From positions 1,798,001 through 1,862,000 of the forward strand of contig NZ_WVHL01000005.1 in assembly GCF_009861525.1 (NCBI RefSeq): a stretch of DNA of 64,000 nucleotides. Reading direction: 5' to 3'. Under the pieces are notes generated by a model. That model saw nothing but the letters and a program-made list of their open reading frames with translations. It searched no databases and was not told where the DNA came from. This document shows, piece after piece, positions 1 to 7,670 of the stretch. Every line of letters begins with the position of its first letter. Position 1 is the first letter of the stretch. The translations under genes were made by a program, and so were the position numbers. This DNA is from Pseudomonas sp. LD120. Its GTDB lineage: Bacteria; Pseudomonadota; Gammaproteobacteria; Pseudomonadales; Pseudomonadaceae.

Positions 1-291
1 CACGGGCTGGTGGCCTCCGGGCAGTTTGCCGATGAGTTCGATATCAAGAGCCGGGCGCTAAAAGTGGAGGCGTTCCGGGTCGGCACAGGCCTCGGCGAGC
101 GCGGATTTGTCCACGTCAAGCTGGCCTTGCTCAGTGGCCGTGGGCCTGAGGTCAAGAAGCAACTGTCCGAGAGTCTGCTGGCGGTGTTGCAGGACCTGGC
201 GCCCTGGCCGGCGGATGTCCAAGTGCAACTGTGTGTGGAAATCATCGACATCGATCGCGCCTCCTACAGCAAGGCGGCCATCGGCTGTTGA
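1..291 (+). CDS. 5-carboxymethyl-2-hydroxymuconate delta-isomerase (CHMI), 5'-truncated by the window edge
   Basis: The reading frame is open from the first base, so the GTG at 10 is not a believable start and the N-terminus lies outside the window. The visible 96 residues match the C-terminal part of the CHMI fold of the tautomerase superfamily (whole proteins are about 115-130 aa), including the conserved stretch ending VQLCVEIIDIDRASYSKA. CHMI isomerises 5-carboxymethyl-2-hydroxymuconate in the meta-cleavage pathway of homoprotocatechuate (4-hydroxyphenylacetate) catabolism in the cytoplasm. No other hpa gene is visible on this side, so the pathway assignment rests on family membership alone. 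The gene converges on the LysR gene that follows. Confidence 0.75.
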   Translation, partial: HGLVASGQFADEFDIKSRALKVEAFRVGTGLGERGFVHVKLALLSGRGPEVKKQLSESLLAVLQDLAPWPADVQVQLCVEIIDIDRASYSKAAIGC

Positions 292-304
292 GGGCGCGTG
301 GGGC

Positions 305-1243
305 CTAAACGAGCCCCGGTTCGGCGCAGACCTTGACCACCTGTTCGCGGAACCAGGTCTGCGCGCTGTCCTGATCGCTGTTCTGGCTCCATTGCATGTC
401 CAGGGTGAACCCCGGCAGGCCGCTGGGGGCCTCGCAATGGTCAAACACGGCTTCATTGGCCAGCAGGGCCTGAATGCGTCGGGGCAGAGTGAGGATGAAG
501 TCGGTGCCGGTGATCATCTTCAGTGCTGCGCTGTAGCTGTTGGAGCGGGCGACGATCTGCCGCTTGTGGGCCTGACGGGCCAGCCAGCCATCGACCATGT
601 TGCTGTCCGACGTCCAGGGCGTGGGAAACACATGACGCCGTTCGATGAACGACTGCAGGCTCAAGCGCGGTTCTTGGGGCGGCGTCGCGCGTTTGTCGAA
701 GACGCACACCAGGTCGTCCTCCAGCAGCATTTGCGACTTGAGGTCGGCGTGACTGCGATGGAAGGCCGGACCAAAGCAGATCACCAGGTCGACGCTGCCG
801 TCGCGTAACTCATCGGCGGGCACATCGCTGTCCAGCTTTTGTACATTGACCGTCACCGGCAGGTCGGCGTAGTCGAACCCCTTGAGCAGGCGCGGCAGGA
901 TCAGCAACTCGAAGTATTCTGGGGCGCAGAGGTTGAAGGTCACGGCCTGGCGAGTCGGATCGAAGGCCGGCACGCCGCTGTGACACAGGTTGATGCTCTC
1001 CAGGATGTTCAGCACGTGACTGTACATGCGGGTGGCCTTGTAGGTCGGGCGCATGCCGGTGCGGGTGTTGATGAACAACTCGTCCTCGAAGCCGTTGCGC
1101 AGTTTCTTCAGGCAGTAGCTGACGGTCGACTGGCTGACGCAAAGGGTTTCTGAGACCCCGGTGACGCTGCTTTGCTCGTACACGGCGACAAAGACCATGA
1201 GGTCCTGCATGTCGAGTTTTCTGAGCACATTGCTGATGAGCAT
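305..1243 (-). CDS. LysR-family transcriptional regulator (NodD-like subgroup)
   Basis: A 312-residue LysR-type regulator: an N-terminal winged helix-turn-helix at about residues 10-70 (DLMVFVAVYEQSSVTGVSETL followed by VSQSTVSYCLKKLR), then a periplasmic-binding-protein-like effector domain. I place the start at the ATG ending at 1243 because an AGGA lies 8 bases upstream. A second in-frame ATG at 1252 would leave its Shine-Dalgarno too close. The HTH spacing and the INTRTGMRPTYKA segment resemble the NodD/SyrM-like branch. Neighbours are a convergent CHMI gene and, upstream, the 3' end of an EamA gene on the same strand. The target is unknown and no effector can be inferred. Confidence 0.8.
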   Translation of the reverse strand: MLISNVLRKLDMQDLMVFVAVYEQSSVTGVSETLCVSQSTVSYCLKKLRNGFEDELFINTRTGMRPTYKATRMYSHVLNILESINLCHSGVPAFDPTRQAVTFNLCAPEYFELLILPRLLKGFDYADLPVTVNVQKLDSDVPADELRDGSVDLVICFGPAFHRSHADLKSQMLLEDDLVCVFDKRATPPQEPRLSLQSFIERRHVFPTPWTSDSNMVDGWLARQAHKRQIVARSNSYSAALKMITGTDFILTLPRRIQALLANEAVFDHCEAPSGLPGFTLDMQWSQNSDQDSAQTWFREQVVKVCAEPGLV

Positions 1244-1422
1244 CCGTTTCATCCTGCTGATTACTTGGCGCCGGTGGCGTGAAAACCGGGTCGATGCTAG
1301 CGGAACGATCGTGCTAATTAAATGCCCGGGACACTGATTCGCGGACAGCAACAGGACATTAAGTTCCGATAACACGACCTGCGCAGTTTCTCGCATCAAA
1401 GGGGGCTTGTCCCTCGGCCAAT

Positions 1423-2334
1423 TCAGGCTCCGCTGGCTTGCGGACGACTGCTGCGCACCAGAGCGAGCATGCCCAGGGCCACGAGCAGAGCTCCGAGCCC
1501 TTCTCCCAGGTGCGGACGCTGGCCCAGCCACAGCCAGTGGAACAGTGTGAGCAGCAGGGTGCTCAGGTAAATGTAGGAAATCACCGTGGACGGGGCGATG
1601 ACACCAATGGCCCGGTGCAACAGCCAGAAGGTCGCCAGGGTGGCGAACAGCGCCAGGTACAGCAGCCACAGCAGGTCGTTGCTGCCGAGCAGGGCGGCGC
1701 TGCGCCAGCCGCCGCTGACCAGGCTGGCGACAAACAGGAACAGCGCCCCGAAGAGCATGTTCCAGAAGGTCATGGCGGCCGGGCTGCGGCCTTGCAGGCT
1801 GTGGGCCTTGAAGCGCTGGCTGAGGGGCGAATAGGCCGCCATGGCCAGGCAGCCCAGGGCATAGACCACCATGGCATACAGGGAGGGCAATTGCCCCGGC
1901 GCGCCCCCTTTGAGCACCAGCAGCAAGGCCCCGACCCCGGCCACCAGCATCGGCAGCAAGCGGCGTTGCTGGCTACCGTCGGGCAACAGCCAGCCTTCGA
2001 ACGCCAGGGTCAGCAACGGCACCAGGGTGAACAGGGTTCCAGTGTTGACCGCCGAGGTGTAGCGCAGGGCCTCGAACAGTGACCCGAAGTACAGCGCCAG
2101 CAACAGGCCCAGCAGCGCGTGGGCACGCAGCCCGGCCAGGGTCATGCTCGATGAAGAGCCCTTGAGCCACAACAGCGGCACGAACATCAGTGCCGAGAAC
2201 AGCAGGCGCAGGGCCGTCAGCAGCACCGGATCGATGGCTTGGCTGACCTGGGCGGCGGCGAAGAACGAGGCGGCGATCAGCGCTGCCCAGAGCAGCATGC
2301 CGAGGTTGGCTTGGGTGAAGCTCACAGGGTTCAT
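1423..2334 (-). CDS. EamA-family (DMT) transporter
   Basis: 303 residues with about ten hydrophobic helices in two repeated EamA halves, the usual architecture of drug/metabolite transporters in the inner membrane. It begins with ATG at 2334 behind a GGGAGG ribosome site, only 21 bases after the stop of the cynX-like gene on the same strand, so the two are probably co-transcribed. If so, this may be a carrier attached to the cyanate locus. DMT members export amino acids, nucleobases or toxic metabolites, and the sequence does not identify the substrate. Confidence 0.8.
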   Translation of the reverse strand: MNPVSFTQANLGMLLWAALIAASFFAAAQVSQAIDPVLLTALRLLFSALMFVPLLWLKGSSSSMTLAGLRAHALLGLLLALYFGSLFEALRYTSAVNTGTLFTLVPLLTLAFEGWLLPDGSQQRRLLPMLVAGVGALLLVLKGGAPGQLPSLYAMVVYALGCLAMAAYSPLSQRFKAHSLQGRSPAAMTFWNMLFGALFLFVASLVSGGWRSAALLGSNDLLWLLYLALFATLATFWLLHRAIGVIAPSTVISYIYLSTLLLTLFHWLWLGQRPHLGEGLGALLVALGMLALVRSSRPQASGA

Positions 2335-2355
2335 GCAGGCCTCCCGGGCCGGTGC

Positions 2356-3540
2356 TCAGCGGATGTGCCGGGTGTAATGCCGAGGGTCGAAGCGCAGCAC
2401 CATGAGGATCATCACCCCCATCACGGCCGTCAGCGACCACCAGGCCCATTCGAAACTGCCCAACTGGTCGCGGATCATCCCCGCCAGCAGCGGTGACAGG
2501 CCGGCGATCAGGTAACCGATGCCCTGCACGAAGGCGGTCAGGCCGCCGGCCCGGCGCGGCTCAGGCAGGTGGTCCAGGGACACGATCAGGCTCATGGGAA
2601 ACAGCCCGCCAATGCCCAGGCCCAGCAGGCACGGCCACAGCAGGCTCAGGTGTTGCGGGCTGAGTATCAAGCCGCAGAAGCCGGCGATGATCAGCACCAG
2701 CAGGGCCATCAGCACCCAGCGCCGATCCTGGCTGCGGTTGGCGATGGCCGGGGTGAGCAGCCCGGAAATCACTTCCATGGCGGTGAGAAAGCCCAGCAGC
2801 AGGCCGGCGTTCTGTTCGCTCCAGCCGTTCTCCACGTAGTAGGGCGCCAGCCAGGCCAGCACGCAGGTGTAGGACGCGGTGCCAAGGCCGAAGAACACCG
2901 CCAGCAGCCAGGCCCGGCGATTGCCGGCAAAGGATTCCCGTGCGCCGGCGCTGGCGGGCAGCCTGGGCAGGGCGTTGCGCTGGGCGTACCAGAACAGCAG
3001 GGCCAGCAGGGCCAGGGTGGCCCAGATCGCCAGCGCCACGCGCCAACTGCCACTGTGCTTCATCACCAGCGGCGCGAAGGACGCGGCCAGCGCCGCGCCA
3101 CCCATGATCGAGGTGACATACAGCCCCATGAACAGCGAGACATTGTCGGCAAAGCGCGACTTGATCAGCGCCGGCAGCAACGCCTGGATCAGGGCGATGC
3201 CGATGCCGGCCAGCACCGCGCTGAGAATCAGCTCGGCGGCCGAATCCATGAACAACCGCGAAACGGTCGCCAGGCCGATGACCAGCAGCGACAGGACCAC
3301 GGTACGGTGTTCACCCAGGCGTTGGCTGATGGCCATGCCGAAGAACATCGCCAGGCCCATGGCCATCACCGGCAGCATGGTCAGCAACGAGGCCAGGCTG
3401 AAGCTCAAGGGAATATCGCCTCGGATGCCCGACAGCAGCGGGCCGACGGCGGCCATCGACGGCCGCAGATTGAGCGCCACCAGGGTCACACTGACCATCA
3501 GCCAGAGGGCGGGGCGCGAAGTTGCACGAACGTTTTCCAT
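2356..3540 (-). CDS. cynX: MFS transporter of the CynX/NimT family (putative cyanate transporter)
   Basis: 394 residues and about 12 membrane helices. The N-terminus carries the family hallmark LNLRPSMAAVGPLL, and the MGLYVTSIMGGAALAA and FVQGIGYLIAGLSPLLAG segments align by eye with E. coli CynX (384 aa). The start at 3540 (MENVRATS) is supported by a GAAGG site; the longer frame upstream lacks one. It follows cynT-cynS on the same strand, the order cynT-cynS-cynX of E. coli. The 236-bp gap to cynS holds a long palindrome, so it may have its own promoter. CynX/NimT proteins move small anions such as cyanate or nitroimidazole-like compounds. Cyanate is inferred from context. Confidence 0.75.
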   Translation of the reverse strand: MENVRATSRPALWLMVSVTLVALNLRPSMAAVGPLLSGIRGDIPLSFSLASLLTMLPVMAMGLAMFFGMAISQRLGEHRTVVLSLLVIGLATVSRLFMDSAAELILSAVLAGIGIALIQALLPALIKSRFADNVSLFMGLYVTSIMGGAALAASFAPLVMKHSGSWRVALAIWATLALLALLFWYAQRNALPRLPASAGARESFAGNRRAWLLAVFFGLGTASYTCVLAWLAPYYVENGWSEQNAGLLLGFLTAMEVISGLLTPAIANRSQDRRWVLMALLVLIIAGFCGLILSPQHLSLLWPCLLGLGIGGLFPMSLIVSLDHLPEPRRAGGLTAFVQGIGYLIAGLSPLLAGMIRDQLGSFEWAWWSLTAVMGVMILMVLRFDPRHYTRHIR

Positions 3541-3605
3541 AACCAGACCTTCAAGGAACAGGGGCTGATTAGGCGGCGAGGGGGACAGGAGGGGCAAATC
3601 AGAAA

Positions 3606-3644
3606 GTCCGCAGTGTTATTTAAAAACTAAATATCACTGCGGAC
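3606..3644. promoter_or_regulatory. 39-bp near-perfect palindrome in the cynS-cynX gap
   Basis: Two 17-base arms (left 3606-3622, right 3628-3644) flank the 5-base loop AAAAC. The arms are perfectly complementary except at the 3616/3634 T:T pair. The outer 10 bases are GC-rich (GTCCGCAGTG / CACTGCGGAC) and the inner 6 are AT-only (TATTTA / TAAATA). It ends 65 bp before the cynX start codon. It could be an operator or, read on the minus strand where TTTCTGATTT follows, a terminator of cynTS transcription. The AT-only top of the stem is unusual for a terminator, and I favour a protein-binding site. Confidence 0.6.
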
Positions 3645-3741
3645 CTGTAACCGCTGTCATAGGCTGCGATTCGGTGCGCAGGACGGGGCAAACCGGGCGC
3701 CGCGGTTTATCGGTAAGGCCCGGTGCCTCGTTGCGACCCGG

Positions 3742-3758
3742 CGCCGCCTGCAGCGGCG
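3742..3758 (-). terminator. GC-rich stem-loop just after cynS
   Basis: CGCCGC and GCGGCG flank the loop CTGCA, 18 bases beyond the cynS stop on the minus strand. No T-run follows, so it may only stabilise the cynTS mRNA end or act with Rho. Confidence 0.3.
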
Positions 3759-3776
3759 GCGACTAGGCAGGGTGGA

Positions 3777-4247
3777 TCAGAACGGTTTGGTTGGCAGGTA
3801 CTTGCCGTCCAGGGTGATCACCGCGCGGGAACCACCTTCCGGGTCCTCGACTTTCTTGATGTCCAGCTTGAAGTTGATGGCACTGATGATGCCGTCGCCG
3901 AACTGCTCATGCACCAGGGCCTTGAGGGTCGAGCCGTAGACCTGGAGCATTTCATAGAAGCGGTACACGGTCGGGTCGGTGGGGATGCCGCCGGCGATGC
4001 TGCCGCGCAGGGGAATGCTCTGCAGCAGGCGGCTGGCGTCCTGGTCCAGGCCGAGCTTGTCGCACACCAGGTTGGCCGCGTCGGCCGGCAGTGCGTGCTG
4101 ACCCAGCAAGGCGGCGGTGACGAAGGCCAGGCTCAGCCCGGTGCCGTCGGTGAGGTCCTGCCACGACAGGTTCTTGCGCGCCTTGGCGTCGATGATGGTG
4201 TCGGCCAGGGCCAGGCGTGGAGCTTGGGCGAATTGCGATTGCAGCAT
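3777..4247 (-). CDS. cynS: Cyanate hydratase (cyanase)
   Basis: 156 residues, exactly the length of E. coli CynS. The enzyme converts cyanate plus bicarbonate to ammonia and carbon dioxide (via carbamate) in the cytoplasm as a homodecamer. The three catalytic residues are at the same numbers as in E. coli: Arg96, Glu99 (VYRFYEML) and Ser122 (IISAINF). Residues 1-80 form the helical domain and 81-156 the active-site domain. An AAGAGGA ribosome site precedes the ATG at 4247. It lies 36 bp downstream of cynT on the same strand, so bicarbonate supply and use are coupled. Expression is presumably induced by cyanate through the divergent cynR. Confidence 0.97.
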   Translation of the reverse strand: MLQSQFAQAPRLALADTIIDAKARKNLSWQDLTDGTGLSLAFVTAALLGQHALPADAANLVCDKLGLDQDASRLLQSIPLRGSIAGGIPTDPTVYRFYEMLQVYGSTLKALVHEQFGDGIISAINFKLDIKKVEDPEGGSRAVITLDGKYLPTKPF

Positions 4248-4283
4248 GGGGTGATTCCTCTTGGGTGACGAAACGGGGGCTGC

Positions 4284-4943
4284 TCAGGCAGCGCTGGAAG
4301 GTTGGCTGGCCAGGGCACAGGTGTGCGGGTGCTCGGCCAGGGACACGAAACGCTGGCTGTTGCCGTCGAGGGCAGCGATGGCGCCGCTTTCGATGTCATA
4401 AACCCAGCCATGCAGGTTCAATCGGCCCTGCTCCAGGGCCAGGGCCACCGAAGGGTGGGTCTTGAGGTTGGCCAGCTGGGCGATCACGTTGTCGCGCACC
4501 AGGGCGTCCAGGTGATCGGCGGCCGAGGCATGGTGGCGGGCGGCGTTGATCACTTTGGCCGACTCGGCGTGGCGCAGCCAGTTGGCCACGGCGGGCAGGT
4601 GCTCGAGGCATTTGCAGGTGGAGATGGCGGTCATCGCGCCGCAGTCGGAGTGGCCGCAGATGACGATGTCGCTCACCCCCAGCACCGCCACCGCATATTC
4701 CACGGTGGCCGACACGCCGCCGGGTTCCGGGCCGTAGCTGGGCACGATGTTGCCGGCGTTGCGGATCACGAACAGGTCACCTGGCTCCTGCTGGGTCAGC
4801 AGCTCGGGCACGACCCGGCTGTCGGAACAGGTGATGAACAGCGTGCCGGGGCTCTGGGTGCTGGCCAGTTGCTTGAACAGGGCGCTGCGTTGTGGAAAGG
4901 CCTCGCGCTGGAACTTGAGGAAGCCGTCGATGATGTTCTGCAT
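4284..4943 (-). CDS. cynT: Beta-class carbonic anhydrase CynT
   Basis: 219 residues from the ATG at 4943, which has a GGAGAAC site; an upstream in-frame ATG at 4973 has none. Zinc and active-site residues of beta carbonic anhydrases are present: Cys39, Asp41 and Arg43 in TCSDSR, and His98 and Cys101 in GHSDCGA, at positions equivalent to E. coli CynT. It rehydrates the carbon dioxide released by cyanase so that bicarbonate, a cyanase co-substrate, is not lost by diffusion. First gene of the cynTS(X) unit and divergent from cynR across a 108-bp promoter region. Confidence 0.95.
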   Translation of the reverse strand: MQNIIDGFLKFQREAFPQRSALFKQLASTQSPGTLFITCSDSRVVPELLTQQEPGDLFVIRNAGNIVPSYGPEPGGVSATVEYAVAVLGVSDIVICGHSDCGAMTAISTCKCLEHLPAVANWLRHAESAKVINAARHHASAADHLDALVRDNVIAQLANLKTHPSVALALEQGRLNLHGWVYDIESGAIAALDGNSQRFVSLAEHPHTCALASQPSSAA

Positions 4944-4987
4944 GGGGTTCTCCTTGCGTCGCTGAGGGGGCAAGGATGGAAGTTTTC

Positions 4988-5042
4988 AGCTATAGCGTCC
5001 AAGACCTGTTTATTATGCTTTCCATAAGCACTGCCTATAGCT
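4988..5042. promoter_or_regulatory. cynR/cynT intergenic operator region
   Basis: Two nested dyads lie between the divergent cynT and cynR. The outer one is AGCTATAG (4988-4995) with CTATAGCT (5035-5042). The inner one is TTATG-CTTTC-CATAA (5013-5027), which contains a T-N11-A LysR box (5014-5026). This matches how a LysR regulator usually sits over its own and the divergent promoter. CynR binding is inferred from position. Confidence 0.55.
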
Positions 5043-5051
5043 GGAGCCTGC

Positions 5052-5942
5052 ATGTTACTGCGTCATATCCGTTACCTGCTGGCCGTGGCCGAGCACTGCA
5101 ATTTCACCCGCGCCGCCGAGGCGTTGCATGTCTCCCAGCCGACCTTGTCGCAGCAGATCAAGCAGTTGGAGGTGTCTCTGGGGGCGCCGCTGTTCGACCG
5201 TTCCGGACGCAGCGTGCGTCTTACCGACGCCGGCCAGGCCTATGTCGTCTATGCGCGCCGCGCCCTGCAGGACCTGGAGGCGGCCAAGCGGGCCATGCAC
5301 GATGTGCAGGATATGAGTCGGGGGGCATTGCGTCTGGCCCTGACGCCGACTTTTTCGGCCTACCTGACCGGTCCTGTGCTCAGTCGCTTCAATCAGCGCT
5401 ATCCGGGCATCAGCCTGAGCATCGAAGACATGACTCAAGATCGCTTGGAAGCGGCACTGGCCGAGGACCGCCTGGACCTGGGCGTTGCCTTTGCCGGTGA
5501 GCACCTGGCGGAGGTCGAGGCTCAGGCGTTGTTCACTGAAACCTTGAGCCTGATGGTCGGTTCGCAGAGCCCGGAGCAGGGCGCCGAGCCCTTGAGCGCC
5601 GAGGCATTGGGACGCCAGTCGCTGGTGCTGCTCAGCGCCGACTTCGCCACTCGTCAGCACATCGACCTGTATTGCCGGCAACAGGGCATTGCGCCACGGA
5701 TTGCCATTGAGGCCCATTCGGTGAGTGCGATTGTCGAGATCGTTCGTCGGGGGCCGTTGGCGACCCTGCTCCCAAGCGCCATTGCCCGGGAGCAGCCAGG
5801 GTTACGTGTATTGGCCCTGGCCTCGCCTCCGGCGCCTCGTCAAGTGGTGCTGCTAGAGCGCAAGGGCGCCTACCGCAGCGCCGCATGCCACGCCTTTCGG
5901 CAGATGCTGCTGGCGCCGGATCAGGGCGCCGCCAGCCATTGA
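5052..5942 (+). CDS. cynR: LysR-type activator of the cyanate operon, CynR
   Basis: 296 residues, close to E. coli CynR (299). The N-terminal winged HTH is at about residues 1-60 (RHIRYLLAVAEHCNFTRAAEAL, then SQPTLSQQIKQLE), followed by a two-lobed effector domain. Divergent from cynT, as in E. coli, where CynR activates cynTSX in response to cyanate and represses its own gene. The ATG follows AGCTGGAGCCTGC, with GGAG as ribosome site. The last 22 bp overlap the 3' end of the convergent PheC-like gene. The name rests on sequence resemblance plus gene order. Confidence 0.88.
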   Translation: MLLRHIRYLLAVAEHCNFTRAAEALHVSQPTLSQQIKQLEVSLGAPLFDRSGRSVRLTDAGQAYVVYARRALQDLEAAKRAMHDVQDMSRGALRLALTPTFSAYLTGPVLSRFNQRYPGISLSIEDMTQDRLEAALAEDRLDLGVAFAGEHLAEVEAQALFTETLSLMVGSQSPEQGAEPLSAEALGRQSLVLLSADFATRQHIDLYCRQQGIAPRIAIEAHSVSAIVEIVRRGPLATLLPSAIAREQPGLRVLALASPPAPRQVVLLERKGAYRSAACHAFRQMLLAPDQGAASH

Positions 5943-6703
5943 TTCACCACCCGGTCATAGGCGCCGGTGGCCTTGCTCAGGTGCAGCCACTGGTCGACGT
6001 AGCTTTTCCAGGCCACATCATCACGGGGCAGCAGGAAAGCCTTCTCGCTGTACTGCAGGTAGCGCTCGGGGTTGACCGCGCACAGTCCGGGCTTGCGCTT
6101 TTGCTGGAAGCGCGCTTCCGAGGCATCGGTGATCATCACGTCGGCCTGCTTGGCCAGCAGTTGATCGAAGATCGTCAGGTTGTCGGCGAACAGGGTCAGG
6201 CTGGCCTTGGGCAAGTGCGCTCGGGCGAAGATTTCATTGGTGCCGCCTGGCGGTTCGATCAGGCGGACCGACGGCTGGTTCATCTGTTCCAGGGTCTGAT
6301 AGCGCTCAACGTCCTGGCAGCGCACCAGGGGAATCTTGCCATCGATGCCCAGGGGTTGGCTGAAGAAGGCTTTTTTCTGTCGTTCCAGAGACACTGAAAT
6401 ACCACCCACGGCGATGTCGCATTGCTTGCTCTGGAAGTCCGCCATCAAGGTTTTCCAGGTGCTGTTGACCCACTTCACCTTGACACCGAGGCTCTGCGCC
6501 AGCGACTCGGCCATGGAAATATCGATGCCTTCATAGCGTCCGTCTTCGCGCAGATAGCTGTAGGGCTTGTAGTCGCCGGTGGTACAGACGGTCATATGGC
6601 CGACCTCGAGCACCTGGTCCAGGCGTGTGGTGGCCGGCTGGGCGTAGCACAGGGCCGGGACGCTGAGACCCAGGACGGTACAGAACAGAAAACGCGGGAG
6701 CAT
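5921..6703 (-). CDS. Periplasmic PheC-like protein (cyclohexadienyl dehydratase / solute-binding fold)
   Basis: 260 residues with a signal peptide (first ~21 residues, cleavage probably after CYAQ or nearby) and a type II periplasmic-binding fold. It resembles P. aeruginosa PheC: TTGDYKPYSY, IAVGGISVSLERQKKAFFSQP, PGGTNEIFAR, AEKAFLLPRDD and YVDQWLHL all have direct counterparts. PheC converts prephenate or arogenate to phenylpyruvate or phenylalanine in the periplasm. The Glu in the PGGTNE motif, placed by the family in the catalytic site, is kept. An amino-acid-binding role remains possible because the family descends from binding proteins. Converges on cynR with a 22-bp overlap and has no ABC transporter neighbour. 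Confidence 0.7.
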   Translation of the reverse strand: MLPRFLFCTVLGLSVPALCYAQPATTRLDQVLEVGHMTVCTTGDYKPYSYLREDGRYEGIDISMAESLAQSLGVKVKWVNSTWKTLMADFQSKQCDIAVGGISVSLERQKKAFFSQPLGIDGKIPLVRCQDVERYQTLEQMNQPSVRLIEPPGGTNEIFARAHLPKASLTLFADNLTIFDQLLAKQADVMITDASEARFQQKRKPGLCAVNPERYLQYSEKAFLLPRDDVAWKSYVDQWLHLSKATGAYDRVVNQWLAAP

Positions 6704-6885
6704 GGGGCATTCCTTGAGTGGCGGGTGGGACGCGGTGCCGGGGCATTATTGGCGTCGGGCCCGCCTCGGGCAAGGCTGAGCCTGTGTTCAAGGTCCCTTG
6801 AGTGCTTAACCGCTTTTCGACCTTTTTTTCACGAATGGCTGGTTAACCTGTACGCCCCCTGGATTCCAATAAGAGCTCGCCTTTC

Positions 6886-7548
6886 ATGTCGTCCCCATCC
6901 CCACCGCTCGTCGAACTGGAGTTCGCTCGACGCTATGACCAGGAGCACGCGCGAGTTTGTTGTGAGTCCCGGCCTGCCGGGATCGGCATGCGCCTGGCAC
7001 TTTGGCGCATGACGCATCTGGTGCGTCATGCCCTGAAAGTGGCCGGCGAGCCCGGGCTGATCCTGGATGTGGCCTGTGGTGTCGGTCGTTACTGGCCGTT
7101 GCTGGCGGAGCATGGCAACCGGGTGATCCTGGCGGCGGACCCGTCCCTGGAGATGTTGACCCACGCTCAGACCCACCACCCGGACAGCCTGCTGAAACGG
7201 GTCAAGACCTTTCACAGTTCGGCGTTCGATATCGGCCTGTCGGCCAATGCCGTGGACAGCATCATCTGCATGCACCTGTTCGCCCATGTGGCACGTAGCG
7301 AGGATCGCCTGGCACTGTTGCGCGAGTTCTACCGGGTGAGCCGTGATTCGGTGATCATCGCCACCCGGGTCGCGTCTTTGTTCAAGGTCGGTTTGCCTGT
7401 CAACGCAGACGCCAGCGCGCTGGCGCTGATCAGCAAGGCGCAGCTGGAAGCCGAGTTCAAGCTGGCTGATTTTGAAGTCCTCAGCCATCAGGACCTGCTT
7501 CCCGGGTGTGCGCTGTCACGGGTGTATGTTCTGAGAAAGCAGGGTTAA
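6886..7548 (+). CDS. Class I SAM-dependent methyltransferase
   Basis: 220 residues. The SAM-binding motif I is LDVACGVGRYW at residues 60-70, and an acidic loop AADPSLEML follows after about 20 residues, typical of Methyltransf_11/25 proteins. A conserved post-motif IICMHLFAHV and the C-terminal half belong to the same domain. The substrate is unknown. It stands alone between the PheC-like gene (180-bp gap) and rnd (122 bp to the rnd start). An untested role in metabolite or tRNA methylation cannot be separated from sequence. Confidence 0.75.
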   Translation: MSSPSPPLVELEFARRYDQEHARVCCESRPAGIGMRLALWRMTHLVRHALKVAGEPGLILDVACGVGRYWPLLAEHGNRVILAADPSLEMLTHAQTHHPDSLLKRVKTFHSSAFDIGLSANAVDSIICMHLFAHVARSEDRLALLREFYRVSRDSVIIATRVASLFKVGLPVNADASALALISKAQLEAEFKLADFEVLSHQDLLPGCALSRVYVLRKQG

Positions 7549-7670
7549 TTCGCACTCTCGGACTATTCTTGAGCTCCGATGGTTGGTTTCGCACTTGCTC
7601 TTGTCAGGTGAATGCTCAGAAATCACCGGGGGCGATATATACTGCGCGCCATTCTTCAAGGGAGAGCCGT

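Noticed and set aside
7506..7670. N-terminal extension of rnd to the ATG at 7506
   Set aside because: It overlaps the methyltransferase 3' end and has no ribosome site. The GTG at 7671 gives the family length and a good Shine-Dalgarno.
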